Below the pieces are notes generated by a model. That model saw only the letters and a list, made by a program, of their open reading frames with translations. It made no database searches and was not told where the DNA came from. The position numbers were made by a program, and so were the translations under genes. A stretch of DNA of 13,641 bases from contig CACZYN010000021.1 of assembly GCA_902785445.1 (NCBI GenBank), positions 1 to 13,641 on the forward strand, written 5' to 3'. This DNA comes from an uncultured Anaerovibrio sp. (GTDB lineage: Bacteria > Bacillota > Negativicutes > Selenomonadales > Selenomonadaceae). Every line of letters starts with the position of its first letter. Position 1 is the stretch's first letter. Positions 5,039 through 11,380 of this stretch are shown here, piece by piece.

Positions 5039-6805
5039 TTATTCTATACCCACCATTTTTAACAGATATTGGGCGTTTGTGGTTTCACAAGGCCCATTTT
5101 TTATTTTGTAGTCAAATAAGATTTTATCTTCCTGGTAATGTTCTTGGAAATGGTAGTTATTCACCGGTATTTCATTATTAGGTTTTAAGTGACAAAGTTC
5201 AAAATCATGGGTGGATACCAGGGTAATAACCTTTGCCTTAGCTAGATGAATTAGCGCGGTTTGAGCGCAGATGATCCGGTCCGCCGAATTGGTTCCCTTG
5301 AATATTTCATCGATTACTGCCAATATAGGTGTGCCCTTTTTGGTTTCCTCAATCATGGCTTTCAGGCGGGTAAGCTCAGCATAAAAGGTTGAGATGCCAT
5401 CGCTCAGGTCATCGTTTACGCGAATAGAGGTTAGAATCTTCATGGGACTTAAAGCGAAGCGTTGGGCTACTACCGGAGCACCGGCATAGGTTAAAATACA
5501 AGCTGAGGCCAGGGTTCGCAGCCAGGTAGTTTTACCGGACATATTGGAGCCGGTAATAACATTTAAAGAAGGAACAAGGGTTAGGGAATTGGCGATGCTT
5601 TTACCCTCTTCAATTAATATGTTTTCTAATTCTTCAGCTTCTATCCGTGGAGTATCAACATTAAGCAGTAGTGGCATAATGGCATTTTCCCGGGATTGTC
5701 CTATGGTGGCCAGACTAAGGCTAACCTCTGTTTCATGCCATATAGACAGCCAATGCTGTAGCTGCTCTCCATATTTTTTTTGCCAATTAATGAAAAGATT
5801 GACAACATGTATATCCCATAATAACAGGAAATTAAGCAGGAATAACAGAATGAAATTATGGCGAAGCTCTGCTAACATGCATAGTAAGCCCAGTTTTTTT
5901 ATTGGAGCAAGGGATGATTTGATTTCTGTAGGATCAAGCTGGCCGATTTTTTCCGGAAGTATTTCTTCCAGGGCAGAAAGCAGCTGATAATAATGCACCA
6001 GCTCCTTGTTTAATTTGTATAATGGCGTAATATGATTGCTGTTCTTGCCCAGCATAAGCAGTGCCAGTCCCAATTGCAAGGAAAACAGCAGCAGGGGAAG
6101 CTCAGAGGGGATAATATCGATAACAGCCAATATTAACATAGCAAGGGATAATACAGGTAACAGGATGCTTACCTTGGTAATGGTTTTTGGATAATCTCCC
6201 TGCCTATCGGAGATGTAATCTAAGAGTTTTTGCATACTGTGATTAAGAGGAATAGGTTGGCTTAAGCTTTGTAGGTGAATGGATTCAGCTGGGTGATCCA
6301 GGAAAAACTTTGTTTCCTTCTGCCGAGAGATTACTTCGTCAATGGCAACAGGATCGGGCTGTAAGCGTTGGGACAGGCGCTTTCGCCCGGCTTCTGTTCT
6401 GGCGACGGAGCAATATTGAAATAGGGAATTGGGGCCTAATATATTCAGATCAGTATCCTGAGGGATATTACGTGACATAAAGTCCTCTCCGCCGTCAGGA
6501 TATTTTTTCCAGTCTCCGTTAAACCGTCCCAGGTATCTGTTTATAACCTGTAATTTATTTTCTTCATACAGCAAGTGGTCATGCAATTGACTATGGGCTT
6601 TTATTAGGTAGAAAAAATAGGCAAAGATAAATATGGCTAGCAGCAGTATCCAGCTATTACCGAAGTCATAAGCAGCTCCCACGGTTAATACCAGGAGAAT
6701 AAAGGCCAATGTTCGTTTAGTGGTAAACAATTGGCTGTCTTTTTTGTATTGTTGTATGGTTTTGGCCGTGCTTTCGGCCTGATTTTCATAGTAGGATTGT
6801 TTCAT
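5039..6805 (-). CDS. Membrane-anchored MutS-like ATPase
   Basis: The 588-residue protein ends in a MutS domain V ATPase: Walker A TGSNMSGKTT (418-427), DDLSDGISTFYAEL (465-478), Walker B LAVIDEIFKGTNS (495-507) and the switch motif STHD (531-534). The DNA mismatch-recognition domain of MutS1 is absent. Hydrophobic segments lie at about 32-47 and 51-68 (an N-terminal hairpin), 212-232 and 236-253, and 318-338, so the protein is probably embedded in the cytoplasmic membrane with the ATPase inside. Such transmembrane MutS-related proteins occur in Firmicutes and Bacteroidetes, and I know of no settled function. I start at the ATG at 6805, which has GGAGG 8 nt upstream; starts at 6820 or 6835 lack a ribosome site and the latter overlaps the -10 element. 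It is divergent from the symporter and ends in repeat copy 2. Confidence 0.88.
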   Translation of the reverse strand: MKQSYYENQAESTAKTIQQYKKDSQLFTTKRTLAFILLVLTVGAAYDFGNSWILLLAIFIFAYFFYLIKAHSQLHDHLLYEENKLQVINRYLGRFNGDWKKYPDGGEDFMSRNIPQDTDLNILGPNSLFQYCSVARTEAGRKRLSQRLQPDPVAIDEVISRQKETKFFLDHPAESIHLQSLSQPIPLNHSMQKLLDYISDRQGDYPKTITKVSILLPVLSLAMLILAVIDIIPSELPLLLFSLQLGLALLMLGKNSNHITPLYKLNKELVHYYQLLSALEEILPEKIGQLDPTEIKSSLAPIKKLGLLCMLAELRHNFILLFLLNFLLLWDIHVVNLFINWQKKYGEQLQHWLSIWHETEVSLSLATIGQSRENAIMPLLLNVDTPRIEAEELENILIEEGKSIANSLTLVPSLNVITGSNMSGKTTWLRTLASACILTYAGAPVVAQRFALSPMKILTSIRVNDDLSDGISTFYAELTRLKAMIEETKKGTPILAVIDEIFKGTNSADRIICAQTALIHLAKAKVITLVSTHDFELCHLKPNNEIPVNNYHFQEHYQEDKILFDYKIKNGPCETTNAQYLLKMVGIE

Positions 6806-6826
6806 AGTAATTACCTCCATATTTTT

Positions 6827-6832
6827 ATTATA
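6827..6832 (-). promoter_or_regulatory. Likely -10 element of the mutS-like gene
   Basis: A perfect TATAAT on the minus strand (6832-6827) lies 21 nt before the chosen start codon. At 17-nt spacing the -35 would be TCGCCA (6855-6850), a weak match. It supports the shorter start of the gene, because a start at 6835 would lie upstream of it. Confidence 0.55.
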
Positions 6833-6921
6833 CAATTACAGGTCAAAGGTGGCGATTTCATTGAGATTAGATTAAATATTCAGAAAATTTAAAAGACATT
6901 TTAAAAATTGTATATTGTCAG

Positions 6922-6950
6922 TAGACAAAGCAGGTCAAAGCATCTATAAT
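6922..6950 (+). promoter_or_regulatory. Promoter of the symporter gene
   Basis: TAGACA (6922-6927) is one base from the -35 consensus and is followed after 17 nt by a perfect TATAAT (6945-6950). Transcription would start near 6957, leaving a leader of about 60 nt with GGAGGAG at 7005-7011. Confidence 0.82.
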
Positions 6951-7016
6951 TAAACATAGTAAGAATTGGAAATCGTGTGAATTTTCAATTAATTTTATGT
7001 AAATGGAGGAGAAATT

Positions 7017-8249
7017 ATGTCAGAAGAAAGTAAGGGTTCATTTCTTGACAGTCTGGGTAAGTGGATTATAGTAGCCACAATTCTCGGTGCTGTCGTTGGT
7101 CTGGTGATGGGGCAGCCTGCCCACATGTTCGCTCCAATTGGCGACCTGTTTATGTCACTGATCAAAATGGTAGTTGTACCTATGGTTTTTTTCTCGTTGG
7201 TGGGTGGAGCTGCTTCCTTGGGAAATTCCAAAGGTGCTGGTAAAATCGGTATTATAACTTTCATTTATTATGGTGCTACCACTGCGGTAGCTGTAGCCCT
7301 GGGCTTACTCTTCAGTGAGATCTTTAAGCCAGGCTCTGGTATCAATATGGCGGCTATTTCCGAGGCAGCTATTGATATCGATATGTCCCAGAGTGGCCAG
7401 ATTCCTGGTTTCTGGGAGACTGTAATTGGTTTCGTTCCAACCAATCCATTTGCTGCCCTGGTTCAGGGTAATATTTTGCAGACCATCGTATTTGCTCTGT
7501 TTGTAGGCTTTGCCCTTTCGGTTCTGGAAGCAGAAAAGAAAGAGTTTATGGTGAAGATTTTCAACTATTTCACTGAAATTTTCATCAAGGTTATGACCGC
7601 CATTATGTGTGTGGCTCCTATTGGTGTATTTGCCCTGATGGCAGATGCAACCGGTACCTTCGGTTATGATGTGCTGGTAAAGATTCTCAATCTGATTATC
7701 CTTTATGTAGTTGTTTTGGCCATCGTTACTTATGTAATGATTGGAGGAACTGTAGCCCTGTTCTCCAAGAAAGTTGGTTATATCCAGTTCTTCAAGAGCA
7801 TGTGGAAATGCCAGGTATTCGCTTTCTCTACTGCTTCTTCCATGGCTACTCTGCCACTGAACATGAAGACCAACGAGGAAGAATTTGGCCTGAATAAAGG
7901 TACAGTTTCCTTTGCTCTGCCACTGGGTGCAACCATTAACATGAATGGTAATGCAGCATATTATGCTATGGCTGCTACCTTCATCGCTCAGATGTACGGC
8001 ATGGAGCTGAGCTTTGGTCAGTATATTGCCATCATTGTCACTTCCACCTTGGGTGCTGTTGGTCAGGCCGGTGTACCAGGCCCTACCCTGTTGGTAGTTG
8101 CCGTACTGGTTGCTGCTGGTATTCCAATCGAGGCTTTGCCAATTCTCTTCGGTGTAGACCGTATCTTTGATATGCTCCGTACCGCAGTTAACATCACTGG
8201 TGATGCAGCCTGCGCTTGTATTGTTGACCGTTTCCGTGAGGATGACTAA
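7017..8249 (+). CDS. Dicarboxylate/amino acid:cation symporter (DAACS/GltP family)
   Basis: This 410-residue inner-membrane carrier belongs to the glutamate-transporter (GltPh/DctA/SstT) fold. Visible landmarks are the first helices with MVVVPMVFFSLV, the HP1 hairpin FSTASSMATLP (270-280), the TM7 motif region GATINMNGNAAYYA (N308-N312), the HP2 tip GQAGVPGP, and the TM8 substrate helix with Asp381, Asp385, Arg388, Thr389, Asn392 and Asp396. Those TM8 residues match GltPh D390, D394, R397, T398, N401 and D405, so an acidic substrate such as an amino acid or dicarboxylate is likely. The TM7 motif NMDGT is NMNGN, replacing a sodium-coordinating Asp and its neighbouring Thr; the HP1 Arg of GltPh is also absent. 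Coupling ion and exact substrate are therefore open. It is a single gene with its own strong promoter, ribosome site and terminator. Confidence 0.93.
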   Translation: MSEESKGSFLDSLGKWIIVATILGAVVGLVMGQPAHMFAPIGDLFMSLIKMVVVPMVFFSLVGGAASLGNSKGAGKIGIITFIYYGATTAVAVALGLLFSEIFKPGSGINMAAISEAAIDIDMSQSGQIPGFWETVIGFVPTNPFAALVQGNILQTIVFALFVGFALSVLEAEKKEFMVKIFNYFTEIFIKVMTAIMCVAPIGVFALMADATGTFGYDVLVKILNLIILYVVVLAIVTYVMIGGTVALFSKKVGYIQFFKSMWKCQVFAFSTASSMATLPLNMKTNEEEFGLNKGTVSFALPLGATINMNGNAAYYAMAATFIAQMYGMELSFGQYIAIIVTSTLGAVGQAGVPGPTLLVVAVLVAAGIPIEALPILFGVDRIFDMLRTAVNITGDAACACIVDRFREDD

Positions 8250-8282
8250 GGTTAGCCTATAGCACAGCTAGAAGAAAAAAAT

Positions 8283-8317
8283 AGAGTGTCGTCTTAGGAC
8301 GGCACTCTTTTATTTTT
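8283..8317 (+). terminator. Rho-independent terminator of the symporter gene
   Basis: AGAGTGTCGTC (8283-8293) pairs with GACGGCACTCT (8298-8308) around a 4-nt loop. The one non-Watson-Crick pair is a U-G wobble in plus-strand RNA. It is followed by TTTATTTTT and starts 34 nt after the symporter stop. Confidence 0.9.
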
Positions 8318-8485
8318 GCCAGGATGAAGGAAATATTTGAGCCAAAATCAAAAACTTCCTTTCGGTTATTACTGTAATCCTAGTATATCAGATTTCGTGA
8401 TTAAAATAGTATTAAATGTTGATAAAATCAATATTAAACCACCTTAAAAGTTACATTAAAATGCAATCGATATAGTACCGATGCC

Positions 8486-8514
8486 TTGTGATGCTGGGAC
8501 ATAGGTGCTATACT
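8486..8514 (+). promoter_or_regulatory. Possible promoter of the small membrane protein gene
   Basis: TTGTGA (8486-8491) and TATACT (8509-8514) are 17 nt apart; the -10 is one base from consensus and the -35 matches at four of six. The leader would be about 35 nt, carrying a G-rich ribosome site. Confidence 0.55.
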
Positions 8515-8555
8515 TTTTGTACATGGGAAAAAAGTATTAAATGGGGGGATAAAAA

Positions 8556-8876
8556 ATGATGGTCTTTATATGGATATTTTATCTAGTATTAGTATTTGTT
8601 TTGGTGATGGATTATCGCAGCAATTTTTCCTTTGATGGATTAGGTAATTTTTTAACCGTAATGTTCTTTATTACTTGTTTGTTTGGTATTACTACACAAA
8701 TATATTTAATAAGCGAAAAGATTGATGACGCTACTCGAATACTTGGTATTTTAGGAAATCATACGAATAAAGGCACCGAAAAACTTGAATGTTTAAGAGA
8801 TGATGTGCATGATGTGAAATCGTTATTGGAAAGGCAATGTGATGAATTAGATGATGATGATATAGAAGATGATTAA
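8556..8876 (+). CDS. Small membrane protein of unknown function
   Basis: I do not recognise this 106-residue protein. It has two hydrophobic segments (about 3-18 and 31-52) joined by a short loop, YRSNFSFDG. A charged cytoplasmic-looking stretch follows (54-95, regularly spaced hydrophobics, possibly a short coiled coil), and the C-terminus is very acidic: 9 of the last 11 residues are Asp or Glu. Cysteines are at 41, 79 and 95. GGGGGG at 8543-8548 sits 7 nt before the ATG, and a promoter-like pair lies upstream. Codon use is more AT-rich than in the flanking genes, which could mean recent acquisition or low expression. It stands alone between a terminated symporter gene and a convergent gmhA, so context gives no clue to function. 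It is probably real, given the start signals and the orderly protein layout. Confidence 0.7.
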   Translation: MMVFIWIFYLVLVFVLVMDYRSNFSFDGLGNFLTVMFFITCLFGITTQIYLISEKIDDATRILGILGNHTNKGTEKLECLRDDVHDVKSLLERQCDELDDDDIEDD

Positions 8877-8973
8877 AAAAGAGATCAAGGCACAAGATGG
8901 GTGACGAGGAACGTGATGGTCCAGATTTGGGCTGTATATTGTACAGTAACCCATAACAGCATAATCTACTAGT

Positions 8974-9042
8974 AAAAAAGCCGTTTATTGATATCTGACC
9001 TGTCCAACCAGCGGGTAGCATATCATAAACGGCTTCTTTTTT
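8974..9042. terminator. Bidirectional terminator-like hairpin with a long loop
   Basis: AAGCCGTTTATTGATAT (8978-8994) pairs with ATATCATAAACGGCTT (9020-9035), about 16 bp with one bulged base, around a 25-nt loop. Six As precede the stem and seven Ts follow it (after CT), so it can terminate the gmhA transcript on the minus strand and the small membrane protein gene on the plus strand. The loop is unusually long and itself contains weakly complementary ACC/GGT ends. Confidence 0.75.
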
Positions 9043-9055
9043 TATTATTTTTATA

Positions 9056-9703
9056 TCATTTATCGTAGAATTCATTTTCTACCGCCATGCAAAGTAGATG
9101 ATAAACTGGCAAGTGGAGCTCCTGAATTTTGTAAGTCTCCTGCTCTGGCACACAAATGGCAATATCGCACAGGGACTTCAGCTTGCACTCCCGGCCTCCC
9201 AGGAGACCAATGGTCTTTATGCCTTTTACCTTGGCCATTTGCACAGCATAGATAACATTGGCAGAATTGCCGGATGTACTGATACCCACCAACACGTCCT
9301 GAGGATTACCCAGTCCCAAAACCTGCTGGGCCATGGCTAGATCCGGAGCCTGGTCGTTGGCAAAGGCACTATTTAACGCCACTGCATTCATAAGAGAAAC
9401 GGTTGGCAAGGCCCCCTGCAGATTGTCATGGAGATAATCTGCCTCATTTGGGCATATTGCCTTCATCCGCTCATATAACGCATCATCTATAGGGCGCTTT
9501 AAGATAAAGCCCTTCATCAGCTCTCCCACAATATGCTCTGCATCAGAGGCACTGCCCCCGTTGCCACAGGCCAACAGCTTACCATCATTGCGGTAGCTTT
9601 CACAAATAGTGTCTACAGCCTGCTTAATAGACTCCCGGCACACATCCAAGGCCGGATAACGTTTCATAAGGTCATCTATCATCTTTAAAGTTGTCTCTTT
9701 CAA
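9056..9703 (-). CDS. gmhA: SIS-domain phosphoheptose isomerase, GmhA family
   Basis: The 215-residue protein is one SIS domain. Motifs are CGNGGSASDAEHIVGELMKGF (phosphate loop; Glu61 at the position of catalytic Glu65 in E. coli GmhA), GISTSGNS (phosphate serines), and ETYKIQELHLPVYH (His197 at the position of His180). GmhA converts sedoheptulose-7-phosphate to heptose-7-phosphate, the first step to ADP-heptose for LPS core, in the cytoplasm. It is about 20 residues longer than E. coli GmhA because of a central segment with KRPI and LQGALPTVSL. That variant also occurs outside classical LPS loci, so a related sugar-phosphate isomerase or S-layer/capsule heptose role remains possible. It begins with TTG, with GAGG 8-9 nt upstream, 10 nt after the preceding 48-codon gene, so the two are probably co-transcribed. 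A strong hairpin terminates it. Confidence 0.8.
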   Translation of the reverse strand: MKETTLKMIDDLMKRYPALDVCRESIKQAVDTICESYRNDGKLLACGNGGSASDAEHIVGELMKGFILKRPIDDALYERMKAICPNEADYLHDNLQGALPTVSLMNAVALNSAFANDQAPDLAMAQQVLGLGNPQDVLVGISTSGNSANVIYAVQMAKVKGIKTIGLLGGRECKLKSLCDIAICVPEQETYKIQELHLPVYHLLCMAVENEFYDK

Positions 9704-9713
9704 AATGTACGCC

Positions 9714-9860
9714 TCACTTTCTATTTATAAGCTGCTGAAGCTCCCGTACCTGGTTGAGATGTGTCTCATAATCCAAATCATTGGCATCGTACTGCATACG
9801 CTTTTTCAGCTCGTCTATACGCTTCTGGAGCTTTTCCTTTACTTCCTGACTAAGAGACAT
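9714..9860 (-). CDS. 48-residue hydrophilic small protein upstream of gmhA
   Basis: A short minus-strand frame starts with ATG at 9860-9858 and stops with TGA at 9716-9714. It encodes 48 residues, beginning MSLSQEVKEKLQKRIDELKK and ending with QVRELQQLINRK. It is highly charged, has no membrane segment or cysteine, and looks almost wholly helical with heptad-like leucines, so a small coiled-coil protein is likely. I know no family for it. GGGGTG lies about 6 nt before the ATG, TATAAT is about 30 nt upstream, and the downstream gmhA start is only 10 nt away, which together make it a credible gene. It could assist or regulate the isomerase, but that is inference. Confidence 0.68.
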   Translation of the reverse strand: MSLSQEVKEKLQKRIDELKKRMQYDANDLDYETHLNQVRELQQLINRK

Positions 9861-9889
9861 TTATTCACCCCGCTAATTAAATCTAACAC

Positions 9890-9895
9890 ATTATA
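9890..9895 (-). promoter_or_regulatory. Likely -10 element for the small-protein/gmhA unit
   Basis: A perfect TATAAT on the minus strand (9895-9890) lies 29 nt before the ATG of the 48-codon gene and inside the 63-nt gap after trkH. No good -35 is seen at normal spacing, so the unit may also be read from the trk genes upstream. Confidence 0.5.
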
Positions 9896-9923
9896 CATTA
9901 ATTGTTCAGAATTTTCCATTTCT

Positions 9924-11369
9924 TTACCAGCTGGCACCCTTTTGCCAGAAGGATGGTTTTAACATGACCAAAAACAGGAATATTTCCAAACGGCCGATGA
10001 CCATCAGCATACAGCAAACGATTTTAGTAAGATTATTGAGCTGACTGAAATCGTTGGCGGCTCCATAGGCGATGCCGGCATTGCCTATGGCCGATATGCC
10101 CAGAACAATGGCATCCATAATAGGCAGGCCGTCAATGGTAAAGATAAGTGCACCGATAAGGGCTAAGAAAATATACAGGAAAAAGAAGCGGCTGGTGCGG
10201 TTAAGGACCGTATCCAGTCTTTCACCAGTATCAAATTTCAAATAGACGATATGATCGGGATTTAGTTTTTCCTTTACGATGCGATTTATCATCTTGAATA
10301 AAAGGATAACACGGGTTATTTTAATGCCCCCAGCGGTGGATCCGGCACAGCCTCCGGTAAGCATGACAATGAGCAAGCAATATTTGGAAAAAGCTGGCCA
10401 GCTGTCAAAATCTGTGGTGGAAAAACCCGTGGTGCTAATTACCGCTGCGGTCTGGAAGGAAGCATAGCGCAGTGCCGTAAAGAGATTAAGTCCGGTTGCT
10501 GCGGCCAGGTTAACGGTAATGGCCACAGAAATTAGGGCAAAAATAATTAAATAGACGCGAAATTCCTGGTCGGCAAAAATCTTTTTATAGCCCCGTTTCC
10601 AAGCTACAAGAAACAAGGAGAAGTTACCGCCACCAATCAGCATGAAAATCATTATAATGATTTCTGCTGGTATATTATTAAAATGGCCCATGCTGTCGTT
10701 ATGGGTTGCAAAGCCGCCAGTTGCTATGGTTGACATGGCATTGTTGACCGCTTCGGACATATTAAAGCCACATAGCAGAAGAAGGGCTATGAGAATAAAG
10801 GTCAAGGAGAAATACACAACCAATAGGGCCCGGGCGGTACTCTTAAAGCGAGGCAGTGGTCTGTCTTCAGTGGGGCCGGTGGTCTCGATTTCAAACATTT
10901 TCAAGCCACGGATACCCGCTTGGGGAGCCAAAGCAATAAAAATAACAATTATACCTAAGCCACCCAGCCAATGAGTCAGGCTGCGCCACAATAATATACT
11001 GGCGGGCAGGCTGGGAATATTACTTACAACGGAGGCTCCGCTGCCGGTAATGCCGGATACTCCTTCAAATAAACAGTCCACAAAGGGCATGTAATGGCCA
11101 GAAAGATATGGTATAGAGGCAATAATGGAGGCAAAGAGCCAGCTGAGGCCAGTGATAGCAATACCTTCCCGTATACTTATATCATCATTGGTAATCTTTC
11201 CCTTATTGTTGAAAAATACTGATAAAGATAGGCTGCAGATAATAGCCCCTAAAAAATCCAGAGAGCTCGTTTCCTGCCAATGTATAGAGGCAATTAGAGG
11301 AATGAGCAGGGTTAGGGACATGGCAAACATAAGGCGGCTCAGCATGTAATATATAATTGGATAACTCAC
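9924..11369 (-). CDS. trkH: Trk-type K+ transporter pore subunit TrkH (typical copy)
   Basis: The 481-residue integral membrane protein follows the four-repeat SKT/TrkH plan. Its pore loops are GITGSGAS (about 106-113), STIATGGFATH (about 212-222), ISTTGFSTTDF (about 312-322) and SAIGNAGIAYG (about 430), each with its selectivity-filter glycine. The gate loop GGCAGSTAGGIKITR after the third pore loop is intact. TrkH forms the K+ pathway and is opened by the TrkA ring. Length fits the family. The start is GTG at 11369. Its ribosome site TAGGAGG begins with the TAG stop of the upstream paralogue, 11 nt away, so translation is probably coupled. No terminator hairpin was seen after its stop, so read-through into the 48-codon gene and gmhA is possible. 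Confidence 0.93.
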   Translation of the reverse strand: MSYPIIYYMLSRLMFAMSLTLLIPLIASIHWQETSSLDFLGAIICSLSLSVFFNNKGKITNDDISIREGIAITGLSWLFASIIASIPYLSGHYMPFVDCLFEGVSGITGSGASVVSNIPSLPASILLWRSLTHWLGGLGIIVIFIALAPQAGIRGLKMFEIETTGPTEDRPLPRFKSTARALLVVYFSLTFILIALLLLCGFNMSEAVNNAMSTIATGGFATHNDSMGHFNNIPAEIIIMIFMLIGGGNFSLFLVAWKRGYKKIFADQEFRVYLIIFALISVAITVNLAAATGLNLFTALRYASFQTAAVISTTGFSTTDFDSWPAFSKYCLLIVMLTGGCAGSTAGGIKITRVILLFKMINRIVKEKLNPDHIVYLKFDTGERLDTVLNRTSRFFFLYIFLALIGALIFTIDGLPIMDAIVLGISAIGNAGIAYGAANDFSQLNNLTKIVCCMLMVIGRLEIFLFLVMLKPSFWQKGASW

Positions 11370-11380
11370 TTGGCCACCTC

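Larger units (their letters stand above)
8250..8555. other. Intergenic region between the symporter and the small membrane protein gene
   Basis: This 306-nt stretch holds the symporter terminator (8283-8317) and a likely promoter (8486-8514). Between them is AT-rich DNA with an imperfect inverted repeat centred on TTGAT-AAA-ATCAA (8419-8431). The 11-mer AGTATTAAATG occurs at 8408-8418 and again at 8533-8543. I see no gene. Confidence 0.55.

Noticed and set aside
8408..8543. Direct 11-bp repeat AGTATTAAATG (8408-8418 and 8533-8543) as attachment-site-like flanks
   Set aside because: It is short, of low complexity in AT-rich DNA, and encloses no integrase or element; chance is the simplest explanation.
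9705..9962. An 85-codon plus-strand open frame antisense to the 48-codon gene
   Set aside because: It has no ribosome site and is antisense to the better supported small gene and to the end of trkH; it is probably the complement of those frames.
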